Below the pieces are notes generated by a model. That model ran no database searches. It saw nothing but the letters and a program-made list of their open reading frames with translations, and had not been told where the DNA came from. Positions 44,465-53,066 of a stretch of 64,000 nucleotides of DNA are shown here, piece after piece. The DNA is from Bacteriovorax sp. (GTDB lineage: Bacteria > Bdellovibrionota > Bacteriovoracia > Bacteriovoracales > Bacteriovoracaceae). Numbering within the stretch: the first letter of the stretch is position 1; the number at the start of each line of letters is the position of its first letter. Both the position numbers and the translations under genes were made by a program. Where the stretch lies: the NCBI GenBank assembly GCA_014377485.1, contig JACMPM010000029.1, positions 37,786 to 101,785 of the forward strand, in the 5' to 3' direction.

Positions 44465-44590
44465 GCTCATATCCTTTCGTTATGTGTTTAGAAGAATTAT
44501 TATCAAACAATTAACTTAAATATACGACTGAAAATTAGCATTAAATATCTTTTAGAATCTAACTTTGTTTACCAAAAGTAACATAGTGAG

Positions 44591-44665
44591 GACATTAGGT
44601 TAAATTCGACTACTTTTATCACAAAATACAACTATGTTGGCTCTCCTCTTCTGGAATTTAGGCTT
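44591..44665 (+). repeat. Dispersed repeat, copy B (diverged)
   Basis: GACATTAGGTTAAATTCGAC then TACTTTTATCACAAAATACA and ACTATG, aligned with copies A, C and D with more substitutions; lies in the 470-bp gap between the SWIB and BON genes. The rest of this gap contains an AT palindrome (ATAATTTA-AAAA-TAAATTAT, 44827-44846) and the promoter and AAGGAG site of the BON gene. Confidence 0.45.
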
Positions 44666-44938
44666 GTAGTTGAGAAAAAGGCTACCAAAGATTTTATTTC
44701 GTTTTTTGTATAGCTTTTATGAAAACCAGATTGCATGGATTAAATTGTCCTTGAATTTATAGATGGCAAAATGCAATTTTGATTACCTATTTTTATGTAA
44801 ATAAAACGCTTTAGGTGCAATTGATTATAATTTAAAAATAAATTATAGTTTTTACCTTAGTTACTGTTAGGTATTTTATATTTCTTTTAAAATAAATTTT
44901 ATGTTTTAAATAACTTCATAAATCTTCAAGGAGAACTT

Positions 44939-45421
44939 ATGAGTGTAAAAAAAATCTTAATACTCGCGACTTTGCTTAGTTTGTACACAGCTTGCTCAAG
45001 CTCTTACAAAAAAAGTGCTCAGACTAGTGAGAGAATGCAATCAGAAAGTTCAACCACTCAATACGACACACCCCAAACTGTTAAAACTATGAATAGCAGT
45101 ACTAGTCGCGATAAAGTGAGCGAAGTAAAAGTTGGCAGAGTGGAAAAAGACAACACAGCTCTCAATCGTAATCAAGAATTAACAGCTCAAACACAATCTA
45201 GAGGCACGCGCTCAGATGTTGAAGTCACCCGTCTATTAAGAAAAAGAATAATGGCCGATGATCAACTTTCTACTAATGCACACAATATAAAGATCATTAC
45301 CCTGAAGAATTCAATTATTCTTAAAGGCCCTGTTGCCAATCTAGAAGAAAAGACAAAAATTGAAAATTTTGCTCGTTCTATGAACGCAACTAAAAAAATT
45401 GACAATCAATTAACTTATTAA
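44939..45421 (+). CDS. BON-domain lipoprotein
   Basis: 160 residues, lipobox LYTAC (Cys19). A Ser/Thr/Gln-rich spacer (20-95) leads to a BON domain: SDVEVTRLLRKRIMADDQLS, HNIKIITLKNSIILKGPVAN, KIENFARSMNATKKIDNQLT. BON proteins (OsmY-like) bind membranes and protect the envelope against osmotic stress. Clear AAGGAG seven bases before the ATG. Next gene 38 bp downstream encodes a stress-type protein, so an envelope-stress operon is likely. Confidence 0.88.
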   Translation: MSVKKILILATLLSLYTACSSSYKKSAQTSERMQSESSTTQYDTPQTVKTMNSSTSRDKVSEVKVGRVEKDNTALNRNQELTAQTQSRGTRSDVEVTRLLRKRIMADDQLSTNAHNIKIITLKNSIILKGPVANLEEKTKIENFARSMNATKKIDNQLTY

Positions 45422-45459
45422 TCGCTGCGCTTTAATAAACGCTTAACCAAGGAAGTTTT

Positions 45460-46065
45460 ATGGAATTGAACAAAAAAGTAGGTAGAAATTCAGTATTCGG
45501 TATTTTCAATGATCAGACATCACTTGATAAGGCGGTAAATAGATTAAAAACAGAAAACTTTAGAAATGCAGACATTTCTGTTTTGATGCAATCAAAACAA
45601 GATACAAAAGATTTTGCATTTGAAAAAAATACTAAAGCCCCAGAAGGAGCTACAACAGGGGCTGCAACTGGTGCAGTAGCGGGAGGGATCTTTGGATGGC
45701 TAGTTGGTGCAGGAGCACTTGCAATTCCGGGCCTTGGTCCTTTTATTGCCGCTGGACCAATCATGGCCGCAATAGCTGGTGCAGGCGTAGGTGGTACTGT
45801 TGGTGGTATTGCTGGAGGACTTATAGGATTAGGAATTCCTGAGTTCGAGGCCCAAAGATATGAAGGCTATGTTAAAGATGGCGGTATGTTGATATCTGTT
45901 CATGTAGATGACAAAACGCTGGAAGCAAGAGCTAAAAAAATTCTCGAAGAATGTGGAGCGAAAAATGTTGCGACAACTTCTGAGAAAAAATCTGCTGAAA
46001 CTAATACTTCTTATCAACGCACTCCAGTATCTGACGTTGATGAAACTAGAAATAATTTTCGCTAA
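45460..46065 (+). CDS. Glycine-zipper stress protein (general stress 17M-like)
   Basis: 201 residues. N-terminal ferredoxin-like part VFGIFNDQTSLDKAVNRLKT with NADISVLMQSK, a Gly/Ala-rich membrane-inserting middle (about 65-128: GATTGAATGAVAGGIFGWLV ... GAGVGGTVGGIAGGLIGLGI), then ISVHVDDKTLEARAKKILEE. This is the heat/general-stress layout found across bacteria; role unknown beyond stress linkage. Shine-Dalgarno AAGGAAG. In one unit with the BON lipoprotein and closed by a strong hairpin. Confidence 0.82.
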   Translation: MELNKKVGRNSVFGIFNDQTSLDKAVNRLKTENFRNADISVLMQSKQDTKDFAFEKNTKAPEGATTGAATGAVAGGIFGWLVGAGALAIPGLGPFIAAGPIMAAIAGAGVGGTVGGIAGGLIGLGIPEFEAQRYEGYVKDGGMLISVHVDDKTLEARAKKILEECGAKNVATTSEKKSAETNTSYQRTPVSDVDETRNNFR

Positions 46066-46078
46066 TTAATATTTAATT

Positions 46079-46110
46079 GAGCTAGGAAAGGGTAATACTT
46101 TTCCTAGCTC
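46079..46110. terminator. Bidirectional hairpin terminator
   Basis: GAGCTAGGAAA ... TTTTCCTAGCTC with an 8-9 base loop between the plus-strand stress gene (stop 46065) and the minus-strand mgtE stop (46129). Strong stem, weak T-run. Confidence 0.7.
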
Positions 46111-46128
46111 TTGGGCACTCTGTTTGAT

Positions 46129-47487
46129 CTACAAAATAGTTCCTTTTAAAATAACGGCCGCAATTGAAAAATAAATAATTAATCCAGTTACGTCAACCAA
46201 AGTAGCAACAAGTGGTGCTGATGAAGTGGCCGGGTCTAACTTCAATTTCTTTAAAAGGATTGGTATCATTGAACCACTTAACGTTCCCCACATTATGATA
46301 CCTATTAACGAAAAGAAAATAGTCAACGCTAGTAAAAACCAATGTGTGCCGTAATTATAAAAGTGAAGATTTTGCCAAATTGCTATTCGTATAAAACCAA
46401 TCGAACCTAAAATTAATCCTAAGGTTAATCCTGATAAAATTTCTCTTTTCATCACAAACCACCAATCTTTTATTGTCAGTTCATTTAGTGCCATGGCCCG
46501 AATAATAAGTGTGGCCGCTTGCGAACCGCTGTTACCACCGCTTGAAATAATTAATGGAACAAATAACGCCAAGACAACGGCCTTGGAAATTTCAACATCA
46601 AAATATCCCATAGCTGTTGCTGTAAGCATTTCACCTATAAAGAGAACAATTAACCATGTAGCCCTTTTTTTAACTAACGAAAAAAAACTTGTTTTGACAT
46701 AAGGATAATCAAGCCCTTCAACACCCCCAAAGTTTTGGATTTGTTTTGTGTCTCGCTGTTCTGCTATATCCAGAACATCATCAACAGTCAAAACACCTAA
46801 TAAAATATTTTCATTATTAGTGACAGGTAAAACTGTCCTGTCATATTCTTTAAATTTTGCAATTGCATCCTCTTTTTTATCAGTCATTTTAAGTGATACA
46901 TAAGATCCGTCGAAAATCTCTGAAACTTTTTTTGATGGATCATTTAATACAAATCTTCTTACTGGAATATCATCTATTAATTTTCCATCTTTGCTTACAA
47001 CATAAATTACGTTAGCAGCTTCGGAGTCTTTATGATGTTTTCTTAAATGATCGATTGCTTCTGCAATCGTTGCTTCTTTCGTAATGGTAGCAAAATCGGT
47101 ATTAATAAGTCTAGCGACACTGTCTTCTGGGTAGCCCAAAATATCGTGTAATGAATCTTTATTGATTTCATTCAGTAATTTTATGTAAGTTGAGAGTTCA
47201 ACACCCCTCAAAGAAGAATAAAGTATAAAGCGATCATCAGATGACAGATCATTTAAAATGAAAGTAGCTTCAACTTTTGAAAGTGATTTTATCATTTTCT
47301 TTTGCAAGAGAAGGTCTAGGTAAGGGAATACTTTTGATTGTTTGCTTTCTGGCAATGATAGAAAACCCTGAATCGATATTTCAAAAGGAATAGGGCCTAG
47401 CATTTTGGCAACTTCCGAAGGGTGTAAATTAAGAAGATTACCAAAGTCGCCTTTCATTATTTTCTTACTGATTTCTTTTAAATTCAT
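46129..47487 (-). CDS. mgtE: Magnesium transporter MgtE
   Basis: 452 residues, the normal size. N domain 1-125 (helical repeats, LHPSEVAKMLGPIPFEI), tandem CBS domains 126-255 (LINTDFATITKEATIAEAID; TVLPVTNNENILLGVLTVDD), and five membrane helices from about 275 with the family motif SSGGNSGSQAATLIIRAMAL and LKKLKLDPATSSAPLVATLV, which carry the Mg-selective pore. Imports Mg2+ at the inner membrane; CBS and N domains close the channel when cytosolic Mg is high. Single gene, no known Mg riboswitch seen upstream. Confidence 0.95.
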   Translation of the reverse strand: MNLKEISKKIMKGDFGNLLNLHPSEVAKMLGPIPFEISIQGFLSLPESKQSKVFPYLDLLLQKKMIKSLSKVEATFILNDLSSDDRFILYSSLRGVELSTYIKLLNEINKDSLHDILGYPEDSVARLINTDFATITKEATIAEAIDHLRKHHKDSEAANVIYVVSKDGKLIDDIPVRRFVLNDPSKKVSEIFDGSYVSLKMTDKKEDAIAKFKEYDRTVLPVTNNENILLGVLTVDDVLDIAEQRDTKQIQNFGGVEGLDYPYVKTSFFSLVKKRATWLIVLFIGEMLTATAMGYFDVEISKAVVLALFVPLIISSGGNSGSQAATLIIRAMALNELTIKDWWFVMKREILSGLTLGLILGSIGFIRIAIWQNLHFYNYGTHWFLLALTIFFSLIGIIMWGTLSGSMIPILLKKLKLDPATSSAPLVATLVDVTGLIIYFSIAAVILKGTIL

Positions 47488-47532
47488 TTTTTTTTCCGTT
47501 TACAATTTTTTTTGCCAAGGAGCTAAATCTTA

Positions 47533-47640
47533 ATGACTTTAGTTAAATTAGACCACCTTTCTCACAAAAAGCAACTCGGATCGCTCCCCTTATTACGGGA
47601 TTTTAAACGAAGAAATGGTCTTGGGTTGCAACTTTTTTTA
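47533..47640 (+). repeat. Dispersed repeat, copy C
   Basis: ACTTTAGTTAAATTAGACCA then CCTTTCTCACAAAAAGCAAC and CTTATTACGGGATTTTAAAC followed by GAAGAAATGG. It matches copy D (63664 onward) over about 100 bp and copy A over about 55 bp. An 87-codon ATG frame runs through it, but copies A, B and D do not keep that frame open, so I do not call a gene. Confidence 0.65.
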
Positions 47641-47788
47641 AAACATGGAGATTATTTTATAATCCAACTCAGTTGCAATTTTTACGACGTTCCAGCAAAA
47701 GACTCACTCCAGAGTCAGCTCTGGCAGTTGAGGAAAAAACTCGACATATCCAGCCCTAGAGAAATGGCACACACAGAGTTTGGGAAGA

Positions 47789-48060
47789 TTACCTGACCTT
47801 AAATTCACCACCAGAATTCGATCAACTTCCTAAGGAGATTTTACTCCAACGGAAAATAAAACTTCGCTCGAATTCGTTGCATCAGTAGCAGCTTGACCAC
47901 CAATAAAATTCTGAAAAAGTTTTGAATCAAAAAAATTTACAATAAGTTTATTTTGTCCCTCAAACATGCTCACCACTTGCGGAGCTTCATGAATTGTATT
48001 CATCTCGAAGCCGATGTCTGTAAAAACTTTTTTATCTTTTGGCAGATTCGCTGAAGTAAA
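47789..48060 (-). pseudogene. VOC/glyoxalase-family pseudogene
   Basis: The minus-strand frame encodes LPKDKKVFTDIGFEMNTIHE, KLIVNFFDSKLFQNFIGGQA and SSEVLFSVGVKSP, then TAG at 47832, then EVD. This follows the small VOC-family proteins (FFTKLGFEFN..., LLTEPFFKSF..., SVDSREEVDEL) closely; TAG sits exactly where the first Glu of 'EEVD' belongs. The start codon region is missing (TAA at 48063) and a frameshift follows the EVD. A truncated, inactivated dioxygenase-like gene. Confidence 0.6.
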
Positions 48061-48110
48061 TTAATCCAAATTGATCCACTCATATTTTCTCTTTATCATT
48101 AAGATACTTT

Positions 48111-48449
48111 TTCAAGCTCCAAAGTTATTTTAAATAATGCGATACCAAGTGTTCAAAAGAGGCGTCTATAGCATTTATGAATGTTAGGAGTCTAAATTCT
48201 AATAATAATCATTCTCATTCTTCTGACTTCTCAAATGGCGAAACGGAGAACAAGTTCGCGACTGGAAAAAGATCTAGTTTAACAACAGTGGGTTACTCAT
48301 TACCTACGTCTTCATTGTCTACAACTCAAAACAAGAATTCTCGCCTAGGAAATTATTGCTGTTCCAAAAAAAGCTCAAAATCAAAAGAATGCTTGAAGAA
48401 TTCACAAATTTTTGCTCAAAGCATTGCGGCAGCAGAAAAAGCTGAATAA
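48111..48449 (+). pseudogene. Mutated second copy of the 3' end of the Ser/Asn-rich exported gene
   Basis: Bases such as AATAATGCGATACCA followed by GTTCAAAAGAG, and the predicted residues HSHSSDFSNGETENKF, GKRSSLTTVGYSLPTSSLST and NSQIFAQSIAAAEKAE, match the last ~110 codons of the gene at 28424-30727 (HFHSSDYSNAEAGAKV; GKRSSSTSLGYSSPTTSSST; NSRILAQSITA). A TAG in the early part and small shifts disrupt it; an ATG frame from 48177 to 48449 remains open for 90 codons. No signal peptide, so not functional as an exported protein. Confidence 0.7.
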
Positions 48450-48489
48450 AAAAAAGAAGAAAGATCTATAGGCATCCTGTAGACGGCCA

Positions 48490-48517
48490 TTACAATACAA
48501 GAATTTTAGACTATAAT
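48490..48517 (+). promoter_or_regulatory. Sigma-70-type promoter, leaderless arrangement
   Basis: TTACAA, 16 bases, TATAAT. The -10 ends 6 bases before the ATG at 48524, so transcription should begin at or next to the start codon. No Shine-Dalgarno precedes this ATG. ATTAC/GTAAT arms flank the elements. Confidence 0.55.
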
Positions 48518-48523
48518 GTAATC

Positions 48524-49975
48524 ATGGAATTTGATTATATCATTATCGGAGCTGGGGCCGCTGGTTTAAGTTTTGCAGCTTTAATGGAAAAAAGAGGTTA
48601 CAAAATTGCCATACTAGAAGCTCACTCTCTGCCAGGTGGCTGTTCGTCTTATTTTGAACGAGATGGATTTACTTTTGATGCCGGTGCCACGACATTATCA
48701 GGATTGAAAGAAGGAAGACCCCTTCATCGCTTGATAACAGAACTTGATCTAAAACTTGAACTAATCTCTATTGATCCCGGAATAGTTTTTATCATCGGCG
48801 ACAAAAAAATATCACGTTATAGAGATCCCGAGCGATGGATTGAAGAGTTGACAAAAAAATTTAAAGGAATTAATCATCGTAAGCTTTGGAGTAAATTAAA
48901 ACAAATCGAAACTCGTGGTTGGATGTTATCAACAACATTTAAAAATATTCCACTTCGTTCATTAAAAAGTCTCTTATCTTTTTTTTCAGTAAAACTCCCT
49001 CTTGCCCTCATCTCAGCTCCAGAGCTTTTTAGAAGTGTCGAGAGTGAACTTCAAAAATTTCATATCAAAGATCAAAGTTATTTGAATATGCTTGATGAAC
49101 TGCTTTTTATTACCGCTCAAAATAATAGGCAAGAAACTCCACTGCTCATGGGTGCCATGGGTCTTTGTTACCCTGAGGACACATCGTATGCGATTGGAGG
49201 TATGAAGGCTTTCTCAAACGCCCTCGCGGCCAAATGCTCAACCATTTTTTATCGTCATCAAGTTCAAAAAATTACTCCAATTAAAAATGGTCTTGACGGT
49301 TTTACTATTCATACAGTCCAAGGGGTATTTAAAACAAAAAAACTTGTTTCAACCATACCTCATTGGAATATTCCCGATCTATTTGAAGATAAAAAGGTCA
49401 AAGATTTTTTTTCGTCTAAGAAAACTTTTGCTCCAAAAGATTGTTGGTCTGCTTTTATGATCTACTTAACTGTCCCTCTTAACTGCGCTACTGAAAGTTT
49501 GTATTATCAGATCCACTGTGAAGGAATACCTTTTTGTTCAACGAAATCTTTTTTTGTTTCTCTTTCTCATCCCGCCGACTCAACCCGCTCCATCAAGGGA
49601 AGACAGACAGTTACCATCTCCACTCATACGAAATCCTCTGAGTGGCTAGGTTTAGATAATGTTGAATATAAAAATAAAAAAGAGATTACGGCTAACTTTA
49701 TTCTCAGCGTATTAAAGGAAAAATTTAAACTTCAAGAAAACGATTTGCAAAACATCGTTACAGGAACACCTAGAACTTTTATTAAATATACCAAGCGATA
49801 CTTAGGTCTTGTTGGAGGAATCCCTCATTCACTCAAGAGAAATCCATTGGATTATATTATTGCAAGACCTCTTTACAAAAATTTTTACATGTTAGGTGAT
49901 ACTCAATTCCCAGGACAAGGCATTGCTGCAGTTGTCCTGGGTTCAATGAATCTAGTGGACTATTTAGATAAATAA
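48524..49975 (+). CDS. Phytoene-desaturase/CrtI-like FAD oxidoreductase
   Basis: 483 residues. FAD-binding start DYIIIGAGAAGLSFAALMEK, then AHSLPGGCSSYFERDGFTFD and AGATTLSGLKEGRPLHRL, and a C-terminal FYMLGDTQFPGQGIAAVVLG, all typical of carotenoid desaturase/isomerase-type (CrtI/CrtISO) amine-oxidase superfamily proteins. Substrate may be a carotenoid or another polyene lipid; no carotenoid synthesis genes are visible, so the role is open. The promoter indicates a leaderless mRNA. It starts a plus-strand stretch of stress/photoprotection-type genes. Confidence 0.85.
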   Translation: MEFDYIIIGAGAAGLSFAALMEKRGYKIAILEAHSLPGGCSSYFERDGFTFDAGATTLSGLKEGRPLHRLITELDLKLELISIDPGIVFIIGDKKISRYRDPERWIEELTKKFKGINHRKLWSKLKQIETRGWMLSTTFKNIPLRSLKSLLSFFSVKLPLALISAPELFRSVESELQKFHIKDQSYLNMLDELLFITAQNNRQETPLLMGAMGLCYPEDTSYAIGGMKAFSNALAAKCSTIFYRHQVQKITPIKNGLDGFTIHTVQGVFKTKKLVSTIPHWNIPDLFEDKKVKDFFSSKKTFAPKDCWSAFMIYLTVPLNCATESLYYQIHCEGIPFCSTKSFFVSLSHPADSTRSIKGRQTVTISTHTKSSEWLGLDNVEYKNKKEITANFILSVLKEKFKLQENDLQNIVTGTPRTFIKYTKRYLGLVGGIPHSLKRNPLDYIIARPLYKNFYMLGDTQFPGQGIAAVVLGSMNLVDYLDK

Positions 49976-49994
49976 TTTTTTTATTTCTTTTTAA

Positions 49995-50150
49995 ATGTCT
50001 ACCGTAAGCCTACATTACTTGAAGATGAACAACGGCCAGTTAACGACATATAATGGCAATGGCAATGAGGGTACAAAATCATGGATAAAAAATCTGAGAT
50101 GTCATAAAAATAAAATTGAGGCGGAGTATAATTTTGAAATTAAAAAATAG
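49995..50150 (+). CDS. Possible small ORF upstream of the DoxX-DUF2071 gene
   Basis: 51 codons (MSTVSLHYLKMNNGQLTTYN ... EAEYNFEIKK) ending 3 bases before the next gene's ATG. Composition is protein-like, but no ribosome site precedes the ATG, and no family is recognised. It could be a remnant or a coupled leader peptide. Confidence 0.25.
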   Translation: MSTVSLHYLKMNNGQLTTYNGNGNEGTKSWIKNLRCHKNKIEAEYNFEIKK

Positions 50151-50153
50151 TCG

Positions 50154-51173
50154 ATGAATAGAAAAATTCTATTAAGCTTTATACTACTTTTTGCCGGCAT
50201 TATTCATCTGGTAAATCCCTTGGTCTTTTTTCCTATAATTCCTTCATTCTTTTCTATGAAGCTTGAAATAATCTATATAACGGGGATTCTTGAAATCATT
50301 TTGGCGATCGGACTTTTAATACCTAGATTGCAACATGTTTCAGCTTTTATTATTACAATTTATTTTATTATCTTGATTCCTGTTCACATTTACATTTCTT
50401 ATTATGGCATCGAAATATTAGGAATTGAAAATCATGGACTCCTTTGGGTAAGAACTCTTTTTCAATACGTTTTAATTCTTTGGGCCTATTCACTACAATC
50501 AAATGCCTGGGTAATTGAACAAGTCTGGCGTCATGTTTTTTTTATACATTACAAAATAGATCCTAAACTTATTGAATCACTTGTTCCCTACAAACTCGAT
50601 CTCTATGAGGGAGAGGCGGTTATTTCTGTCGTGCCATTTTTCATGGAAAGAATTCGTTTTCCTTTTTTACCGGCCATTCCCAAAATTTCCTCTTTATGGG
50701 AATTAAATCTTAGAACATATGTAGAAGTAAATGGAATTAAAGGAATTTATTTTTTCACACTAGAAACAGATTCTTTTCTGGGAAATTTTATTGCCAATAA
50801 TTTTTTTCATCTTCCCTATCAATTCTCCAAAATCAAAGCCCGTATTAAAAATAATCACTATGAATTTTGTCACAATAGAGCTGGACTCTCTTTTGAATTA
50901 GGGGCCACCATTTTTACGGACGAAATAAAATCTTCGCAATTTGACCTATGGGCAACTGAGCGCTACTCACTTTTTACCTCTTATAAAGGGATGACTTACC
51001 AAGGAATTGTTAACCATGAACCTTGGCATCTTGTTAGTGCATCAATTGAAAATTTGAAAAATAATTTTACCCAGTTAGCAGTACCTGGTTCTCCAGTTGT
51101 TTGTGATGTTAGTTATGCTCGGTATTTAAAAGTTAGATTTATTCCATTTAAAAACGTTGGTGCTATTTATTAA
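50154..51173 (+). CDS. DoxX-like membrane domain fused to DUF2071
   Basis: 339 residues. Residues 1-120 form four membrane helices with the DoxX pattern (FAGIIHLVNPLVFF, LEIILAIGLLIPRLQHVSAF). Residues 140-339 are DUF2071-like: VPYKLDLYEGEAVISVVPFF, FPAIPKI-like FLPAIPKISSLWELNLRTYV, GIKGIYFFTLETDSFL, and SYARYLKVRFIPF. The two domains are usually separate proteins. Function unknown; DoxX proteins take part in redox/thiol stress complexes. No good Shine-Dalgarno; an upstream small ORF may couple translation. Confidence 0.75.
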   Translation: MNRKILLSFILLFAGIIHLVNPLVFFPIIPSFFSMKLEIIYITGILEIILAIGLLIPRLQHVSAFIITIYFIILIPVHIYISYYGIEILGIENHGLLWVRTLFQYVLILWAYSLQSNAWVIEQVWRHVFFIHYKIDPKLIESLVPYKLDLYEGEAVISVVPFFMERIRFPFLPAIPKISSLWELNLRTYVEVNGIKGIYFFTLETDSFLGNFIANNFFHLPYQFSKIKARIKNNHYEFCHNRAGLSFELGATIFTDEIKSSQFDLWATERYSLFTSYKGMTYQGIVNHEPWHLVSASIENLKNNFTQLAVPGSPVVCDVSYARYLKVRFIPFKNVGAIY

Positions 51174-51265
51174 GAGTTTGTCGTCTAAGATACATCCTAT
51201 ACATATGGTATTTTAACCATTTTTTTCCCTCTTTGCTTTCTATACTTTTTTAAGATAGCTAATTT

Positions 51266-51496
51266 ATGAGTGATGAAAAAAAACCTATTCCAATTGATGT
51301 AAGTAAAATTAACCTTGAATAAATGAAACTTAAAATTACTGATATGCCCTCCTTACTAGAGTATGCACATACAGTTGGTGGCTTTTCTTTTTTTCCAACA
51401 AATGAGGGACAAATTAAAAGTCACGCTCGCGAAGCTATGAAGGAGCAGACCGAAGAACAACTCAATTTAATTTTTGAACAAATGAAAACACTCTAA
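51266..51496 (+). pseudogene. DUF2452-like pseudogene
   Basis: From an ATG (MSDEKKPIPIDVSKINLE) the frame meets TAA at 51320 and continues MKLKITDMPSLLEYAHTVGG, then KSHAREAMKEQTEEQLNLIF and EQMKTL to TAA at 51494. The 'YAHTVGG ... KxxAxxAMxxQTxxQLxxIxEQ' pattern is that of DUF2452 proteins, which normally run on for at least 50 further residues. One internal stop and a lost 3' half mark it as broken. The remainder of 51174-51520 shows nothing else. Confidence 0.5.
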
Positions 51497-51520
51497 GTGT
51501 GCAATGCCAATTTTTGGAAT

Positions 51521-53026
51521 TCACGAGAAAGTGAGCCTTTCTTTAACGAGTTCTGCCAATAAAACATGCTTGCTCTTTTTTTCATCAGGCATCTTATCGA
51601 ACAAATTAACCATCATAGATAGCCTGTGATTCTTGGAAAAAAATTCGCGATTTTTGTCGATGAAACTCCAGTAAAGAGCATCCAATTCGTCACTCCACTC
51701 ACCTTTTTTAAAGTCGCTCATTTTGATTATATAATTTGATCCACAAATATAAGGCTTAGTTGCAAAAATTCCTCCATCGCTAAATTGTCCCATGCCATAA
51801 ACATTAGGTCCCATTACCCAGTCCATGCTATCCACAAACATCTCGTTGAACCATCGATGAACTTCGCGGGGATCTATTTCACACAGAAGCATTACATTAC
51901 TCATAATCATCAGTCGTTCTATGTGATGAAGGTATGCGTATTTATTAACTTTATTTATGGCATAATCAACTGGTACAAGACCCGTACTTGCATCGTACCA
52001 GGATGCATTCAATTTTCTTTTATGATTAAAAAAATTACGATCATCTTGAACTTCGCTAAACTCGTGATAGATTCCTCGGATAAATTCTCTCCAACCCATT
52101 ATTTGTCTAATTAATCCTTCCAATGAATTTAGTGGAATTTTATTCTCTTTAGCAAAAATGAGACATTTTTCAATTACTTCTATGGGCGTTAATAATCCTA
52201 AATTTAAAAGCGGACTCATCAGTGAATGAAATAGAAAGTCATGATTGGATGACATGGCATCTTCAAATTCACCAAAAAAATTAAATCTTTTTATAAAAAA
52301 TTGCTCTAACCAAAGTAGTGCATCCTTACGAGTCACAGGATAAATAAAGTTTTTCCCATCGGAGAGTAGCTCACCAGGATGATTTGGAAATTCAAGATTC
52401 ACCAAAGAAATGACTTCTAATGTAACAGAATCTACCGTTTGGATTTTAATAGAAGGTACGATAGTGTCTTTTTTTAATTTATTTCGATTGTCTTCATCAA
52501 AACTCCATTTTCCACCAACGGGTCCTAGGTTTTGATCGACTAAAACATTAAATCTTTTTCTTGATTCTTCATAAAAATTTTTCATGAAAGGTTTTTTATG
52601 CTTTGAAAGATAAGCTTTAAAATCGTCGTGATCGTTTAAAAAAGCCGGGCTTCTATATGTGACAAGTTCAATTTCTTGATCACTCGTAAACTTTGCCAGC
52701 ATTTGACTGAAAAATTTATCCTCTTTTTCAAAAGAATGAATTTTTGTTATATGGGCCTTGTTACAATAGTCCCTTAAACGATCTAGGTAGGTTTTTGATC
52801 GAGCCCCATCTTTTAAAAAAATATAATCAACTTTGAAACCATTTTTTTCTAGCTCTAGGTGTTTGTGTCTTGTAGCTGATAAAATATAGGCTATACGTAA
52901 TTTATGATAATTATAATGTTCGCAAATGCTATGCGATTCAATCATTAAAAATTGGTGCTGTTTGAATTTTTCAAAATAATTGATTGGAAAAAGGTGATCT
53001 CCAAAAACTATAAATATTTCTTTCAT
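51521..53026 (-). CDS. Bacterial cryptochrome/photolyase-related protein (PhrB/DPRP family)
   Basis: 501 residues. The N-terminal Rossmann part starts IFIVFGDHLFPINYFEKFKQ; the C-terminal FAD-binding part contains GLIRQIMGWREFIRGIY, NVMLLCEIDPREVHRWFNEM, FVDSMDWVMGPNVYGMGQFS and DGGIFATKPY, as in (6-4) photolyases of the FeS-BCP group. Uses blue light to repair UV photoproducts. Only Cys382 and Cys428 are placed like iron-sulfur ligands; the region MSDFKKGEWSDELDALYW has none, so a complete [4Fe-4S] site is doubtful. Divergent, 40 bp, from the DUF1772-like gene. Confidence 0.9.
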   Translation of the reverse strand: MKEIFIVFGDHLFPINYFEKFKQHQFLMIESHSICEHYNYHKLRIAYILSATRHKHLELEKNGFKVDYIFLKDGARSKTYLDRLRDYCNKAHITKIHSFEKEDKFFSQMLAKFTSDQEIELVTYRSPAFLNDHDDFKAYLSKHKKPFMKNFYEESRKRFNVLVDQNLGPVGGKWSFDEDNRNKLKKDTIVPSIKIQTVDSVTLEVISLVNLEFPNHPGELLSDGKNFIYPVTRKDALLWLEQFFIKRFNFFGEFEDAMSSNHDFLFHSLMSPLLNLGLLTPIEVIEKCLIFAKENKIPLNSLEGLIRQIMGWREFIRGIYHEFSEVQDDRNFFNHKRKLNASWYDASTGLVPVDYAINKVNKYAYLHHIERLMIMSNVMLLCEIDPREVHRWFNEMFVDSMDWVMGPNVYGMGQFSDGGIFATKPYICGSNYIIKMSDFKKGEWSDELDALYWSFIDKNREFFSKNHRLSMMVNLFDKMPDEKKSKHVLLAELVKERLTFS

Positions 53027-53066
53027 CTAATTTTACGTTCCCGTTTATAAATGCTAAATTAAATAA

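Noticed and set aside
47533..47796. 87-codon plus-strand ORF as a gene
   Set aside because: Its first half is a dispersed repeat whose other copies are not open, and its tail overlaps the VOC pseudogene on the other strand.
50117..50129. 13-base match TGAGGCGGAGTAT with the minus strand near 31785
   Set aside because: Many 13-base matches are expected by chance in 64 kb; flanks do not align.
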